From: Alkalihalobacillus sp. FSL W8-0930
GTDB taxonomy: Bacteria; Bacillota; Bacilli; Bacillales; Bacillaceae_D
NCBI GenBank assembly: GCA_037965595.1
Contig: CP150183.1
Coordinates: forward strand, 2,294,001 to 2,358,000
Direction of reading: 5' to 3'
Length of the DNA stretch: 64,000 nt
Shown: piece by piece, positions 6,722 to 15,648 of the stretch
Numbering within the stretch: position 1 is the first letter of the stretch
Layout of the letters: each line of letters opens with the position of its first letter
The notes under the pieces: model-generated
Seen by the model: the letters and a program-made list of their open reading frames with translations, nothing else
Database searches by the model: none
Told to the model about the DNA's origin: nothing
Made by a program: the position numbers and the translations under genes

Positions 6722-8587
6722 CTACTTTTCCCCCTTTCTAGGTAATTCACGCTTAATTTGATCAATTGGTACATGATAGCCATGATCTTCTTTTATAGAT
6801 CTAACAGCCATACAGCCAAATGTAATAGCAAACCCACCAACAACCACAATCCATGGATTAATCAGTGCATTCTCCATTTCAAGCATGATTAGTCCAAAGC
6901 CTACAAAATAAAGACCTATTGAGATGAGAAGTGGTAAAATTGAACCATTTGGCATATGGATCTCATCAATCGGTTCAGCAGGCTTCATCGTCCCGTCTCC
7001 ATGAATCTTTTCATAGAATAATGGATCGAGTGAACGAATTTGAGGTGTTTGTGCAAAGTTATACTCTGGCACAGGTGTCGGAACAGCCCACTCAAGCGTT
7101 CTAGCATCCCAAGGATCAGCTACTGTTACTCGTTCTCCTTTAAACGCTGAGTAAATAATATTCACAACTAGAAGTAATACGCCAGCTGTCATAAAGAAAG
7201 TCCCAATTGTACTGACCATATTATACGCATCCAGACCCTGACCTTCTAGATATGTATAGACTCGTCTTGGCATACCCATTAATCCTAAAATATGCTGAAT
7301 AAAGAACGTCAGATGGAACCCGATGTAAAACAATACGAAGAACCATTTTCCAAGTGTTTCATTTAACTTATGATTAAACATCTTTGGATACCAGTAAAAT
7401 AACCCGGCAAATAAAGCGAGTACAATTCCACCTACAATAATGTAATGGAAGTGAGCAACTACAAAGTACGTATCATGGTACAAGTAGTCAACTGGTGCCA
7501 TCGCAAGCATAACCCCAGTTACCCCACCTAATACAAAGGTTGGTACAAAGGATGATGCAAAAAGCATTGCTGTATTAAATGTGATTTTCCCGCCCCACAT
7601 TGTAAATAGCCAGTTAAAGATTTTAATACCTGTAGGAACAGCAATGGTCATCGTTGCTACCGCAAATACGGAGTTAGCTACAGGTCCCATTCCAACTGTG
7701 AACATGTGGTGAGCCCATACCATAAATCCTAGGAAGGCAATAATCATTGTTGCAAAGACCATGGCCGTATAACCAAACAGTCGTTTTCTAGAAAAGGCTG
7801 GAATAACCTCAGAGATAATTCCAAATGCCGGAAGAACAAGAATGTATACTTCCGGGTGACCAAAGATCCAGAATATGTGTTGCCAAATGACCACATTTCC
7901 TCCCGCACTTGGTACAAAGAACTGCGCATCAAAAATTCTCTCAAGCATTAAAAGCGCAAGACCTGCCGCAAGTGGAGTGAAGGCAAATAAGATCAGTGTT
8001 GAGGAAATGAAAGAAGTCCACACGAATAATGGAAGTCTCATCATCGTCATACCAGGTGCACGCATGTTTACAATCGTTACTAGGAAGTTAATCGCAGAGA
8101 TTAACGTACCAATCCCCGATACTTGCAACCCTAGTACGTAAAAGTCAATTCCTAAACGGTCTTGTGTGGAAAGTGGAACGTACGCTGTCCAACCAGCATC
8201 CGGCCCGCCCCCAAAAAACCAACTTGTACTTAATAATAGTCCTCCGGATAAGAATATCCAGAATCCTAGTGCATTCACAAATGGAAAGGCAACATCACGT
8301 GCCCCAATTTGCAAAGGAATGAAATAGTTCATAAAAGCAAACAACAAAGGAGTTGCCGCTAAGAATAGCATGATCGTTCCATGCATCGTAATAAATTCAT
8401 TAAACGTTTGTCCACTTAAGAACGTATTCTCGGGAAACATTAATTGAATCCGCATGAAAACAGCCATCAACCCGGCTTTACAGAAAAATAATGTTCCAGC
8501 AATTAAATACATGATTCCAAGCTTTTTATGGTCAACGGTTGTTAACCAGTCCATAATGACACTTTTCTCTTGTTTTACAGCTGCCAA
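6722..8587 (-). CDS. ctaD: Cytochrome caa3 oxidase subunit I (CtaD)
   Basis: 621 residues. Catalytic heme-copper subunit that reduces O2 to water and pumps protons. Visible ligands: the low-spin heme histidine in TMHGTIMLF, the CuB/tyrosine crosslink motif GHPEVYILVLP and the pair of histidines in VAHFHYIIVGG. Starts at TTG 8587, 8 nt after AAAGGAGGT; the ATG upstream is out of frame. The C-terminal extension past residue 540 contains two extra membrane segments, as usual for Bacillus caa3 enzymes. Confidence 0.96.
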   Translation of the reverse strand: MAAVKQEKSVIMDWLTTVDHKKLGIMYLIAGTLFFCKAGLMAVFMRIQLMFPENTFLSGQTFNEFITMHGTIMLFLAATPLLFAFMNYFIPLQIGARDVAFPFVNALGFWIFLSGGLLLSTSWFFGGGPDAGWTAYVPLSTQDRLGIDFYVLGLQVSGIGTLISAINFLVTIVNMRAPGMTMMRLPLFVWTSFISSTLILFAFTPLAAGLALLMLERIFDAQFFVPSAGGNVVIWQHIFWIFGHPEVYILVLPAFGIISEVIPAFSRKRLFGYTAMVFATMIIAFLGFMVWAHHMFTVGMGPVANSVFAVATMTIAVPTGIKIFNWLFTMWGGKITFNTAMLFASSFVPTFVLGGVTGVMLAMAPVDYLYHDTYFVVAHFHYIIVGGIVLALFAGLFYWYPKMFNHKLNETLGKWFFVLFYIGFHLTFFIQHILGLMGMPRRVYTYLEGQGLDAYNMVSTIGTFFMTAGVLLLVVNIIYSAFKGERVTVADPWDARTLEWAVPTPVPEYNFAQTPQIRSLDPLFYEKIHGDGTMKPAEPIDEIHMPNGSILPLLISIGLYFVGFGLIMLEMENALINPWIVVVGGFAITFGCMAVRSIKEDHGYHVPIDQIKRELPRKGEK

Positions 8588-8611
8588 TGTTTCATACCTC
8601 CTTTTCCGTTA

Positions 8612-9658
8612 TTACTCTGCATTCTCTCCGTCACGAACATTTAATGAGCGTAAGTATGCAACAAGTGAATCCATTTCGTCTTCTGAGATTTCAGACTCAG
8701 GGAATGGAACCATGTTGTTTCCTTGTTTAAATTCATCAGGATTTCGAATCCATGCCTTTAATTGTTCATCTGTATTCTCAAGATATCCAGCAATGGTGTT
8801 TCGATCACCAAAGTTTGTTAATGTCGGGCCTGACGCTGAACCAGGACCACTAACGGCATGACAGCTAATACAGTTCTCTTGGAATACTTCATACCCTTGT
8901 TGCACAGAAGAGTCTTCCGGCTGCTCTACATCTGCTTTCGCTGCCATATCCTCTACCCATTGGTCATAATCTTCACGTTCAAGTGCAATTAGTTTAAAAT
9001 CCATTAAAGCATGAGATGGACCACATAACTCTGCACATTTACCCATATACGTACCTGGCTCACTAGCTTCAAGCCATAAGGTATTCTCAATACCAGGGAC
9101 GGTATCAATCTTACCTCCAAGTGCCGGTACCCAGAATGAGTGAATAACATCGGTTGCATTTAACGTAAAATACACTCGCTCATTTGTTGGAATATATACC
9201 TCTTGTCCTGCTGTGAACCCTTCCTCGTAATCAAACTGCCACCAGTACTGATGACCGGTTACATCTATGTATACGGCGTCCTCTACATCTTCAGGCGCTT
9301 GACTTTCTGCGAAATCAAACGTTCCGATAATGGTTGGAACAAACAGAACTAAAAGTAGTAGAATTGGGATGACCGTCCAGGTAATCTCCAACACTGTGCT
9401 TCCGTGTACTTGTTTCGGGTATTCGTTATCTCCTTCTTTACGACGGAATTTCGCTATAATATAGAAGAAAATCGCGAAAACCACTAATGTGACAAATGCC
9501 ATTATGTATAATGACAGAATCATATTGTCATAGATCCATTTTGCTTGAGGTCCTTTTGGATCTAAAGCCGTCAAGTTCTCGTTCCCAAAACAGCCTGATA
9601 AAAGAAAAATGACTGCTAGAAATCCAAACCGTCCACTCCAAGCCTTTACTTGTTTCAT
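8612..9658 (-). CDS. ctaC: Cytochrome caa3 oxidase subunit II with fused cytochrome c (CtaC)
   Basis: 348 residues. Lipoprotein signal with LLSGC lipobox, two membrane segments, then the CuA domain (GKCAELCGPSHALMDF), and a C-terminal cytochrome c domain with heme motif CISCH and distal methionine in NMVPFPES. This is the feature that makes the enzyme caa3 rather than aa3. The exposed domain is rich in Asp/Glu, which is common in alkaliphiles. The ATG at 9658 lies about 7 nt from GAGGG; the long in-frame upstream extension has no role. Confidence 0.95.
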   Translation of the reverse strand: MKQVKAWSGRFGFLAVIFLLSGCFGNENLTALDPKGPQAKWIYDNMILSLYIMAFVTLVVFAIFFYIIAKFRRKEGDNEYPKQVHGSTVLEITWTVIPILLLLVLFVPTIIGTFDFAESQAPEDVEDAVYIDVTGHQYWWQFDYEEGFTAGQEVYIPTNERVYFTLNATDVIHSFWVPALGGKIDTVPGIENTLWLEASEPGTYMGKCAELCGPSHALMDFKLIALEREDYDQWVEDMAAKADVEQPEDSSVQQGYEVFQENCISCHAVSGPGSASGPTLTNFGDRNTIAGYLENTDEQLKAWIRNPDEFKQGNNMVPFPESEISEDEMDSLVAYLRSLNVRDGENAE

Positions 9659-9877
9659 CAGCATTCCCTCACTTTCTTTCAATGTTTGTCCTTTCTTTTC
9701 TCTGTAGCATTCTTGCAAACTCAAAACAACGGTAAAATAAAGTCCATCTGATAAGGCTTTCAATAATCTATAAGTAATCATAAGCAGTAAACTGAAATTC
9801 CCCAGAATCCGCTTGTTTTACGCCATTCACCTCCTGATGTGCTTATAGATCGCCAATTATAACCAGTATACGTTTAC

Positions 9878-9906
9878 ATTATAGCTTATTATGAGATTAG
9901 TTTCAT
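9878..9906 (-). promoter_or_regulatory. Candidate sigma-A promoter for ctaCDEF
   Basis: Minus strand ATGAAA, 17-nt spacer, TATAAT. Exact -10, 4/6 -35. Gives a leader of about 215 nt to ctaC. Confidence 0.45.
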
Positions 9907-9973
9907 CATAAACCTCATTTTCACATGATATTCACATTTAAAAAACCGTCATAAAATGTTCCTCGCTGTAAAA

Positions 9974-10002
9974 TTGACTTTTCCTTGCTGCATACCTATC
10001 AT
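9974..10002 (+). promoter_or_regulatory. Candidate sigma-A promoter for ctaA
   Basis: TTGACT (9974-9979), 17-nt spacer, TATCAT (9997-10002), about 45 nt upstream of the ctaA start. Confidence 0.6.
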
Positions 10003-10053
10003 CAATAGAGAGCAACCTATTACGAATTTATTTTTAATTAGAAGGTGAAGAAC

Positions 10054-10959
10054 GTGCATAAGCGATTTAAAGTTTTTGGTGTCATTACAGCCTTATTTGT
10101 GCTACTAGTCCTGATCCAGGGAGCACTTGTTTCAAAAACGGGTTCTGGTGAAGGGTGTGGGAATACGTGGCCCCTATGCTTTGGTGAGGTTGTTCCATTA
10201 AACCCTGCCATTGAGACCGTCATTGAGTATACACATCGTATCGTGTCAGGCTTAGCTGGTTTTCTTGTTATTATCCTGGCTTTTTGGGCCTGGAAGCAAT
10301 TAAAGCATGTTCGTGAAGCTAGATTTTTGGCGATTCTCTCTGTGTTTATGATTATCTTGCAAGGATTAATGGGTGCAGGAGCTGTTGTTTTCGGACAACA
10401 ACCTTTAGTTATGGCTCTGCATTTTGGTTTTTCAGCCTTATCTCTTTCATCCGTTGTGTTATTAATCATTTTAAGCTTCGAGGATTCGAAGAAAGGTTCT
10501 CGCCCTGCTGCACCTGAGAACAGTAGAGGTTTGCGCAAATACGTTTTAGCTGTCTTATTGTATTGTTACGCGGTTATTTATACAGGTGCTTTCGTAAAGC
10601 ATACAGATTCAACGCTCGCATGTGCTGGTTTCCCTACATGTAACGGAAAATGGATCCCGGATGCTTTCTGGACAGTTGCTCCACAATATTTCCATCGTAT
10701 CTTTGGGACCATCATGCTTATACTCTTAATCATCTTACTCATATGGGTCTTTAGAAAGTTTAGTCAAAGTCGAACCATTAAATGGTTAAGTGTCATTTCA
10801 ATCCTATTAGTAATCGGGCAATTCTCAAGTGGAATTACCATCGTTTTAAGTCTGAACCAGTACCTTGAGGTTGGTATGACTCATGCAGTCTTAGTGTCTT
10901 TATTATTTACGTGCTTAGCCTACATGACCATGATTTTATTCAGAAAACGTTCAGCTTAA
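10054..10959 (+). CDS. ctaA: Heme A synthase (CtaA)
   Basis: 301 residues from GTG 10054, 6 nt after AGAAGGTG; the GTG at 10045 lies inside that site. Eight membrane segments with the four conserved histidines (EYTHRIVSG, ALHFGFSA, YFHRIFG, MTHAVL) and two cysteine pairs (GCGNTWPLC; CAGFPTC). Oxidises heme O to heme A for the caa3 oxidase encoded divergently. Its substrate heme O requires CtaB, which is not in this window. Confidence 0.95.
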   Translation: MHKRFKVFGVITALFVLLVLIQGALVSKTGSGEGCGNTWPLCFGEVVPLNPAIETVIEYTHRIVSGLAGFLVIILAFWAWKQLKHVREARFLAILSVFMIILQGLMGAGAVVFGQQPLVMALHFGFSALSLSSVVLLIILSFEDSKKGSRPAAPENSRGLRKYVLAVLLYCYAVIYTGAFVKHTDSTLACAGFPTCNGKWIPDAFWTVAPQYFHRIFGTIMLILLIILLIWVFRKFSQSRTIKWLSVISILLVIGQFSSGITIVLSLNQYLEVGMTHAVLVSLLFTCLAYMTMILFRKRSA

Positions 10960-10960
10960 T

Positions 10961-11000
10961 AAAAAAGAGGATCAAAGCGAGTGCTTTGATCCTCTTTTTT
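10961..11000. terminator. Bidirectional terminator ctaA / pyc
   Basis: 18-bp perfect stem (AAAAAAGAGGATCAAAGC and its complement) with a 4-nt loop between convergent genes. Confidence 0.93.
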
Positions 11001-11007
11001 TGTTTGT

Positions 11008-14000
11008 TTAAACGAATTCGATAAGTAAATCACCTGTTGCAATTGGTTCATTGTCGGATACAAAGACATCCTTAATTTCACCATCAAAAGCAGCCTGTAC
11101 CGTTGTTTCCATTTTCATCGCTTCTGTAATAAGTAAGTGGTCACCTTTTTTCACTTGATCACCTTTAGCTACAAGAGCTTTAATGACTGTTCCTGGCATA
11201 GTCGCACCGATTTGTTTTTCGTTATTCTTATCAACCTTCGGACGGGATTTTACTTTTGTCTGAACAGATTGATCTTGAATTAATACTTCCCTTGGCTGAC
11301 CATTTAATTCAAAGTACACAATGCGTTTCGCATCATCTCTTGGAGCTGAAACAGAAACAAGCTTAACAATTAATGTTTTCCCTTGTTCGATTTCAACTTC
11401 AATTTCTTCGCCTGGTTTTAGACCATAGAAGAAGGTTGGCGTATCAAGTACAGATACATCTCCAAAACTGTCACGGAACTGCTCGAATTCAGTAAATACT
11501 TTTGGATACATCACATATGACAACACATCGTGACTTGTTACTTGACGATTCAGTTGTTTAAAGAGCTTATTTTGGATCTCTTCAAAATCAACTGGCTCAA
11601 GAAGGGCTCCTGGACGTCCTTCAATTGGCTTGCGAGACTTAAGAATGATGTCTTGAAGCTCTTTAGGGAATCCTTGATACGGTTGTCCAAGCTGTCCTTG
11701 GAAGAACTCAACAACAGAATCAGGGAAATCAAGAGAGTGACCTTTAGCGTATACATCTTCTCTAGATAAATCGTTTTGAACCATGTATAAAGCCATGTCC
11801 CCTACAACTTTAGAAGAAGGTGTTACTTTTACAACATCACCAAACATATCGTTAACTACACGATACATTTTCTTAACCTCGTTCCAGCGCTCTCCAAGAT
11901 CAACTGCTTTTGCTTGTTGCTGAAGATTGCTGTATTGCCCACCAGGCATTTCGTGCTGATACACCTCTGTATGAGGAGCATTCATGCCACTTTCAAAGCC
12001 TTGATAGTATTTTCTTGTTGCACCCCAGAACTCGTCAAGCTGTTCAAGAGCATGAATATTTACATCAGGTTGCTTCTCTGATCCACCGAGTGCGTAATAA
12101 AGAGTGTTTGCACTTGGTTGAGACGTTAAACCTGCCATAGAGCTAATCGCAACATCGACGATATCTACTCCCGCTTCCACTGCTTTTGCATACATATACA
12201 CACCATTTCCGCTTGTATCATGTGTATGGAGATGAACCGGGATGTCGATTGTTTCTTTTAATGCAGATACAAGAGTGTAAGCTGCTTCTGGCTTAAGTAA
12301 CCCTGCCATATCTTTAATGGCAAGAATATGTGCTCCGGCTGACTCAAGCTCACGAGCGAGGTTTACGTAATAATTCAGATCATACTTTGTCCGAGATGAA
12401 TCTGTAATGTCTCCTGTATAGCACATTGCGGCTTCTGCAATCTTTCCAGTCTTGCGAACAGACTCAATGGCCGGACGCATTCCTTCCACCCAGTTTAAGC
12501 TATCGAAAATACGGAATACATCGATCCCTGCAGAGGCAGATTTTGAGACAAATTCATCTACAGCATTATCTGGATAGTTTGTATACCCTACTGCATTTGA
12601 CGCACGTAATAGCATTTGGAATAATACATTTGGTGCTTGTTTTCTTAGTACCAGCAGTCTTTCCCAAGGATCTTCATGTAAGAAGCGCATGGCCACATCA
12701 AATGTTGCTCCACCCCACATCTCCATAGAGAATAGGTTTGGTAACAATCGTGCTGTAGGCTCAGCTATCTTCTTCAAATCATGTGTCCTTACACGAGTCG
12801 CAAGAAGTGATTGATGCGCATCACGAAACGTCGTATCTGTTAGTAACACATCTTTTTGTTCTTTCACCCATTTGGCCAAGCCCTCAGGTCCTTGTTCATC
12901 AAGGATTTGTTTTGAACCACGAGGCATTTCCTCGATTGGATTGATTTTTGGTACAACCGGCTTTTCAAAGTTTGGCTTTTTCTGTTGATCAATTCCTGGA
13001 TATCCGTTAACGATTGTTTCTCCTAAGAACGTAAGCATTTTTGTTCCGCGGTCTTTTCGTTTAGGGAAAATAAACAATTCAGGCGTTGTGTCGATAAATG
13101 AAGTATTGTATGAACCATTTAAAAACGATTCATGTCGCACAACATTTTCAAGGAACGCAATATTTGTTTTAATTCCACGAATACGGAATTCGCGCAAATT
13201 CCGCAGCATTTTTGATGCGGCTCCCTCATACGTTAATGCCCACGTAGACACTTTTACTAATAAGGAATCATAATGCGGAGAAATAACAGATCCTTGGAAT
13301 CCATTTCCTGCATCAAGACGTACACCAAAGCCACCACCTGAACGGTATGCATTAATTCGTCCTGTATCTGGTAAGAATCCGTTAGCCGGATCCTCTGTTG
13401 TTACACGTGATTGAATGGCAAACCCACTACATTGAATATCTTCTTGTGCTGGGATACCCATTTTCGAATCATGAAGCTTCTCACCGTCTGCAATTAATAG
13501 CTGTGATTGAACAATATCAATTCCCGTTACCATCTCTGTAATCGTATGCTCTACTTGAACACGTGGATTTACTTCGATGAAATAGAAATCCCCATTTTCT
13601 GTTGCTAAAAATTCAACGGTACCCGCATTCACATAACCGATTGCTTCAGCTAGTTGAACCGCTGCTTCGCAAATACGTTCGCGTACACCTTCACCCAACG
13701 AAACACTTGGTGCGACCTCAACCACTTTCTGATGACGACGTTGAACGGAGCAGTCTCGTTCATATAGGTGCACAATGTTGCCGTGTTTATCAGCTAGAAT
13801 TTGAACCTCAATATGCTTTGGATTTTCTACAAATTTCTCAACATAGACCTCATCATTCCCGAAGGCAGACTTTGCCTCCGATTTTGCACGATCATATGAT
13901 TCACGCAGATCTTCAGCAGCTCGTACAATTCTCATTCCACGACCGCCGCCACCAAGTGACGCTTTTATAATAAATGGATAGCCATGCTCTTGGGCAAAGG

Positions 14001-14454
14001 CTTCAACTTCCTCCACGCCGTTTACAGGACCATCACTACCTGGAATAACTGGTAACTTCGCTTTTAACGCTTGTTCTTTTGCTTGGACTTTATCACCAAA
14101 CATCCGAAGATGCTCAAGTTCTGGCCCAATAAAGATGATTCCTTCTTCATGACAACGTTTCGCAAATTGAAGGTTCTCAGATAAGAATCCGTAACCTGGA
14201 TGAATTGCATCGACACCGTGTAGCTTTGCGGTTTCAATAATTCCTTCTATGTCTAGATATGCATCGATTGGTTTTTTACCTTCACCAATCAGATAGGCTT
14301 CATCGGCTTTATATCTATGATAAGCTCCTAAGTCTTCTTTAGAATATACAGCCACTGTTCGGATATGTAACTCAGAACATGCTCGGAAAATTCGAATTGC
14401 GATTTCTCCACGGTTTGCTACCAACACTTTTTTAATGGATTGTAACCCGTTCAT
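11008..14454 (-). CDS. pycA: Pyruvate carboxylase
   Basis: 1148 residues, full length. Order: biotin carboxylase with ATP-grasp (VLVANRGEIAIR at the N-terminus, SLGGGGRGMRIV, FIEVNPRVQVEHT), carboxyltransferase (TFRDAHQSLLATR; metal-binding HLHTHDTSGNG), allosteric/PYC domain, and C-terminal biotinyl domain with EAMKMETT, whose lysine carries biotin. Makes oxaloacetate from pyruvate, the anaplerotic entry to the TCA cycle; typically activated by acetyl-CoA. GGGGAGG precedes the ATG. Monocistronic here: ftsW, adjacent upstream in B. subtilis, is absent. Confidence 0.98.
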   Translation of the reverse strand: MNGLQSIKKVLVANRGEIAIRIFRACSELHIRTVAVYSKEDLGAYHRYKADEAYLIGEGKKPIDAYLDIEGIIETAKLHGVDAIHPGYGFLSENLQFAKRCHEEGIIFIGPELEHLRMFGDKVQAKEQALKAKLPVIPGSDGPVNGVEEVEAFAQEHGYPFIIKASLGGGGRGMRIVRAAEDLRESYDRAKSEAKSAFGNDEVYVEKFVENPKHIEVQILADKHGNIVHLYERDCSVQRRHQKVVEVAPSVSLGEGVRERICEAAVQLAEAIGYVNAGTVEFLATENGDFYFIEVNPRVQVEHTITEMVTGIDIVQSQLLIADGEKLHDSKMGIPAQEDIQCSGFAIQSRVTTEDPANGFLPDTGRINAYRSGGGFGVRLDAGNGFQGSVISPHYDSLLVKVSTWALTYEGAASKMLRNLREFRIRGIKTNIAFLENVVRHESFLNGSYNTSFIDTTPELFIFPKRKDRGTKMLTFLGETIVNGYPGIDQQKKPNFEKPVVPKINPIEEMPRGSKQILDEQGPEGLAKWVKEQKDVLLTDTTFRDAHQSLLATRVRTHDLKKIAEPTARLLPNLFSMEMWGGATFDVAMRFLHEDPWERLLVLRKQAPNVLFQMLLRASNAVGYTNYPDNAVDEFVSKSASAGIDVFRIFDSLNWVEGMRPAIESVRKTGKIAEAAMCYTGDITDSSRTKYDLNYYVNLARELESAGAHILAIKDMAGLLKPEAAYTLVSALKETIDIPVHLHTHDTSGNGVYMYAKAVEAGVDIVDVAISSMAGLTSQPSANTLYYALGGSEKQPDVNIHALEQLDEFWGATRKYYQGFESGMNAPHTEVYQHEMPGGQYSNLQQQAKAVDLGERWNEVKKMYRVVNDMFGDVVKVTPSSKVVGDMALYMVQNDLSREDVYAKGHSLDFPDSVVEFFQGQLGQPYQGFPKELQDIILKSRKPIEGRPGALLEPVDFEEIQNKLFKQLNRQVTSHDVLSYVMYPKVFTEFEQFRDSFGDVSVLDTPTFFYGLKPGEEIEVEIEQGKTLIVKLVSVSAPRDDAKRIVYFELNGQPREVLIQDQSVQTKVKSRPKVDKNNEKQIGATMPGTVIKALVAKGDQVKKGDHLLITEAMKMETTVQAAFDGEIKDVFVSDNEPIATGDLLIEFV

Positions 14455-14521
14455 TTCGTCCTCCCCTTTACTCTCTCGACTTTAGTATTCTTTCTCTACT
14501 TTTGGTGAAAGCTTGTTATTT

Positions 14522-14551
14522 AGTATAGAAGTAAAACAGGAAAAAAAGCAA
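14522..14551 (-). promoter_or_regulatory. Candidate sigma-A promoter of pyc
   Basis: Minus strand TTGCTT, 18-nt spacer, TATACT, about 65 nt upstream of the pyc ATG. Confidence 0.45.
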
Positions 14552-14604
14552 TTGAAATCTTCAGTCAGTTTAAAAACTTTTTTTAGTTTGAAATACTAGA
14601 CAAA

Positions 14605-14640
14605 CAAAAAAGACTATGGTAATAAATCATAGTCTTTTTT
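14605..14640 (-). terminator. Terminator of ylaN
   Basis: Stem AAAAAAGACTATG/CATAGTCTTTTTT immediately past the ylaN stop. Confidence 0.88.
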
Positions 14641-14644
14641 CGTA

Positions 14645-14926
14645 TTAACGTTTAATTGTTAAATCGTGTAAGTCGTCCAGTCTACGTTGTAATTCACTTA
14701 AAATAAGTTTTCCCTGCTCTTCGTCTACTAAGCCTAATCGAACAGCAAAATCAATTTCGCGTGAAAGCCCAAACATACGAGTATCTAGTACTTCTTCGTA
14801 GAGGGGGCATTGAGGCATCGTTAGATTTTCCAACTGAACTTCAATAAGCTTGCGGATCTTTTCTGCGTCAGACTGCAGAAGTGCGTATGCTTTCTCAGCC
14901 TGGCTGGTCATCACCTTAATCGACAT
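14645..14926 (-). CDS. ylaN: YlaN family protein (UPF0358)
   Basis: 93 residues, all-helical YlaN family; segment [20 protein letters not shown] is diagnostic. In B. subtilis YlaN is needed under iron limitation and has been linked to Fur and Fe-S cluster homeostasis. GGGG-type site precedes the ATG. Own terminator downstream, so transcribed alone. Confidence 0.93.
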   Translation of the reverse strand: MSIKVMTSQAEKAYALLQSDAEKIRKLIEVQLENLTMPQCPLYEEVLDTRMFGLSREIDFAVRLGLVDEEQGKLILSELQRRLDDLHDLTIKR

Positions 14927-15129
14927 TTTGTCCCCTCCTCACAATGATAAATCATCTCTACTCTCATAGTATCTGCTAAAGCGCTAAATTGCAATCTTTT
15001 TAGCTAATCTTACGTGATTGAATCGTTGCAGTTATGACTAAATTGAAACGTTTTTAAGTTTCTATAACTGACAAACGTCTATTTTTCGTTTTATACTTAA
15101 ACAGACAGACCAATTTAGGAGGAATCATC

Positions 15130-15648
15130 TTGAGTGAATTTGTATTTTTTATCGATGGCGAAGTAGATCGCCCATTAACAATTGATCCGACTGTTTGGAT
15201 TTTCGACGAACGAAAAGTGGATTTAAGCACTTACTTTGACGAGCTAGAAACGATGGATGATGAGATCACAGCTTATCAAAAATCGATCTCAGCCCAATGG
15301 GATAAGGAACGTACGGAAGGTTCAGAGCCTCCAAACCCGAACCATAACGGAAATCTCATTCGGTATAACAAGCAAGCGTTGATAAATGGATCATTTGGTA
15401 TGCCTTTAAAATCTTTTTTATCAAATGCGAACCCTACCGAAAGCGCTTCATCTGTAAAAATTGAAACGGATAACGGAGAGTCCCATTCTTGCTCTCTTGA
15501 AGAGGCATTTAAACTAATTGTTGGGTTTTCAAAAGACGGACAGCCGCTAAGAGATAACGGCCCTGTCCACATTTATTACGGTGACGGCTCCAATGCCAAA
15601 AATCCAATTACTCATGTAAAGAGAATAGTGATTGAAAACGGTTTATAA
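15130..15648 (+). CDS. ylaL: YlaL-like protein
   Basis: 172 residues by position and sequence the equivalent of B. subtilis YlaL, function unknown. Begins MSEFVFFIDGEVDRPLTIDP and has an acidic, soluble character with no membrane segments or known catalytic motif. TTG start after AGGAGG (7-nt spacing). Its stop codon and that of ylaK are adjacent (TTATAA), so the convergent genes share no intergenic DNA. Confidence 0.78.
   Translation: MSEFVFFIDGEVDRPLTIDPTVWIFDERKVDLSTYFDELETMDDEITAYQKSISAQWDKERTEGSEPPNPNHNGNLIRYNKQALINGSFGMPLKSFLSNANPTESASSVKIETDNGESHSCSLEEAFKLIVGFSKDGQPLRDNGPVHIYYGDGSNAKNPITHVKRIVIENGL

Larger units (their letters stand above)
9659..10053. other. Divergent ctaC/ctaA control region; ctaB absent
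   Basis: No gene. In B. subtilis ctaB lies between ctaA and ctaC. Here only a strong Shine-Dalgarno (minus strand AGGAGGTG, complement of 9826-9833) remains, followed by ATG-GCG-TAA, or from an overlapping GTG by a 20-codon frame. Promoters for both sides are listed separately. Confidence 0.6.

Noticed and set aside
9659-9781. N-terminal extension of CtaC
   Set aside because: The lipoprotein signal starts at 9658 with a proper ribosome binding site; the extension would bury it.
12426-12728. Long frames on the plus strand within pyc, cta and pdh genes
   Set aside because: All are antisense shadows of well-supported genes without ribosome binding sites.
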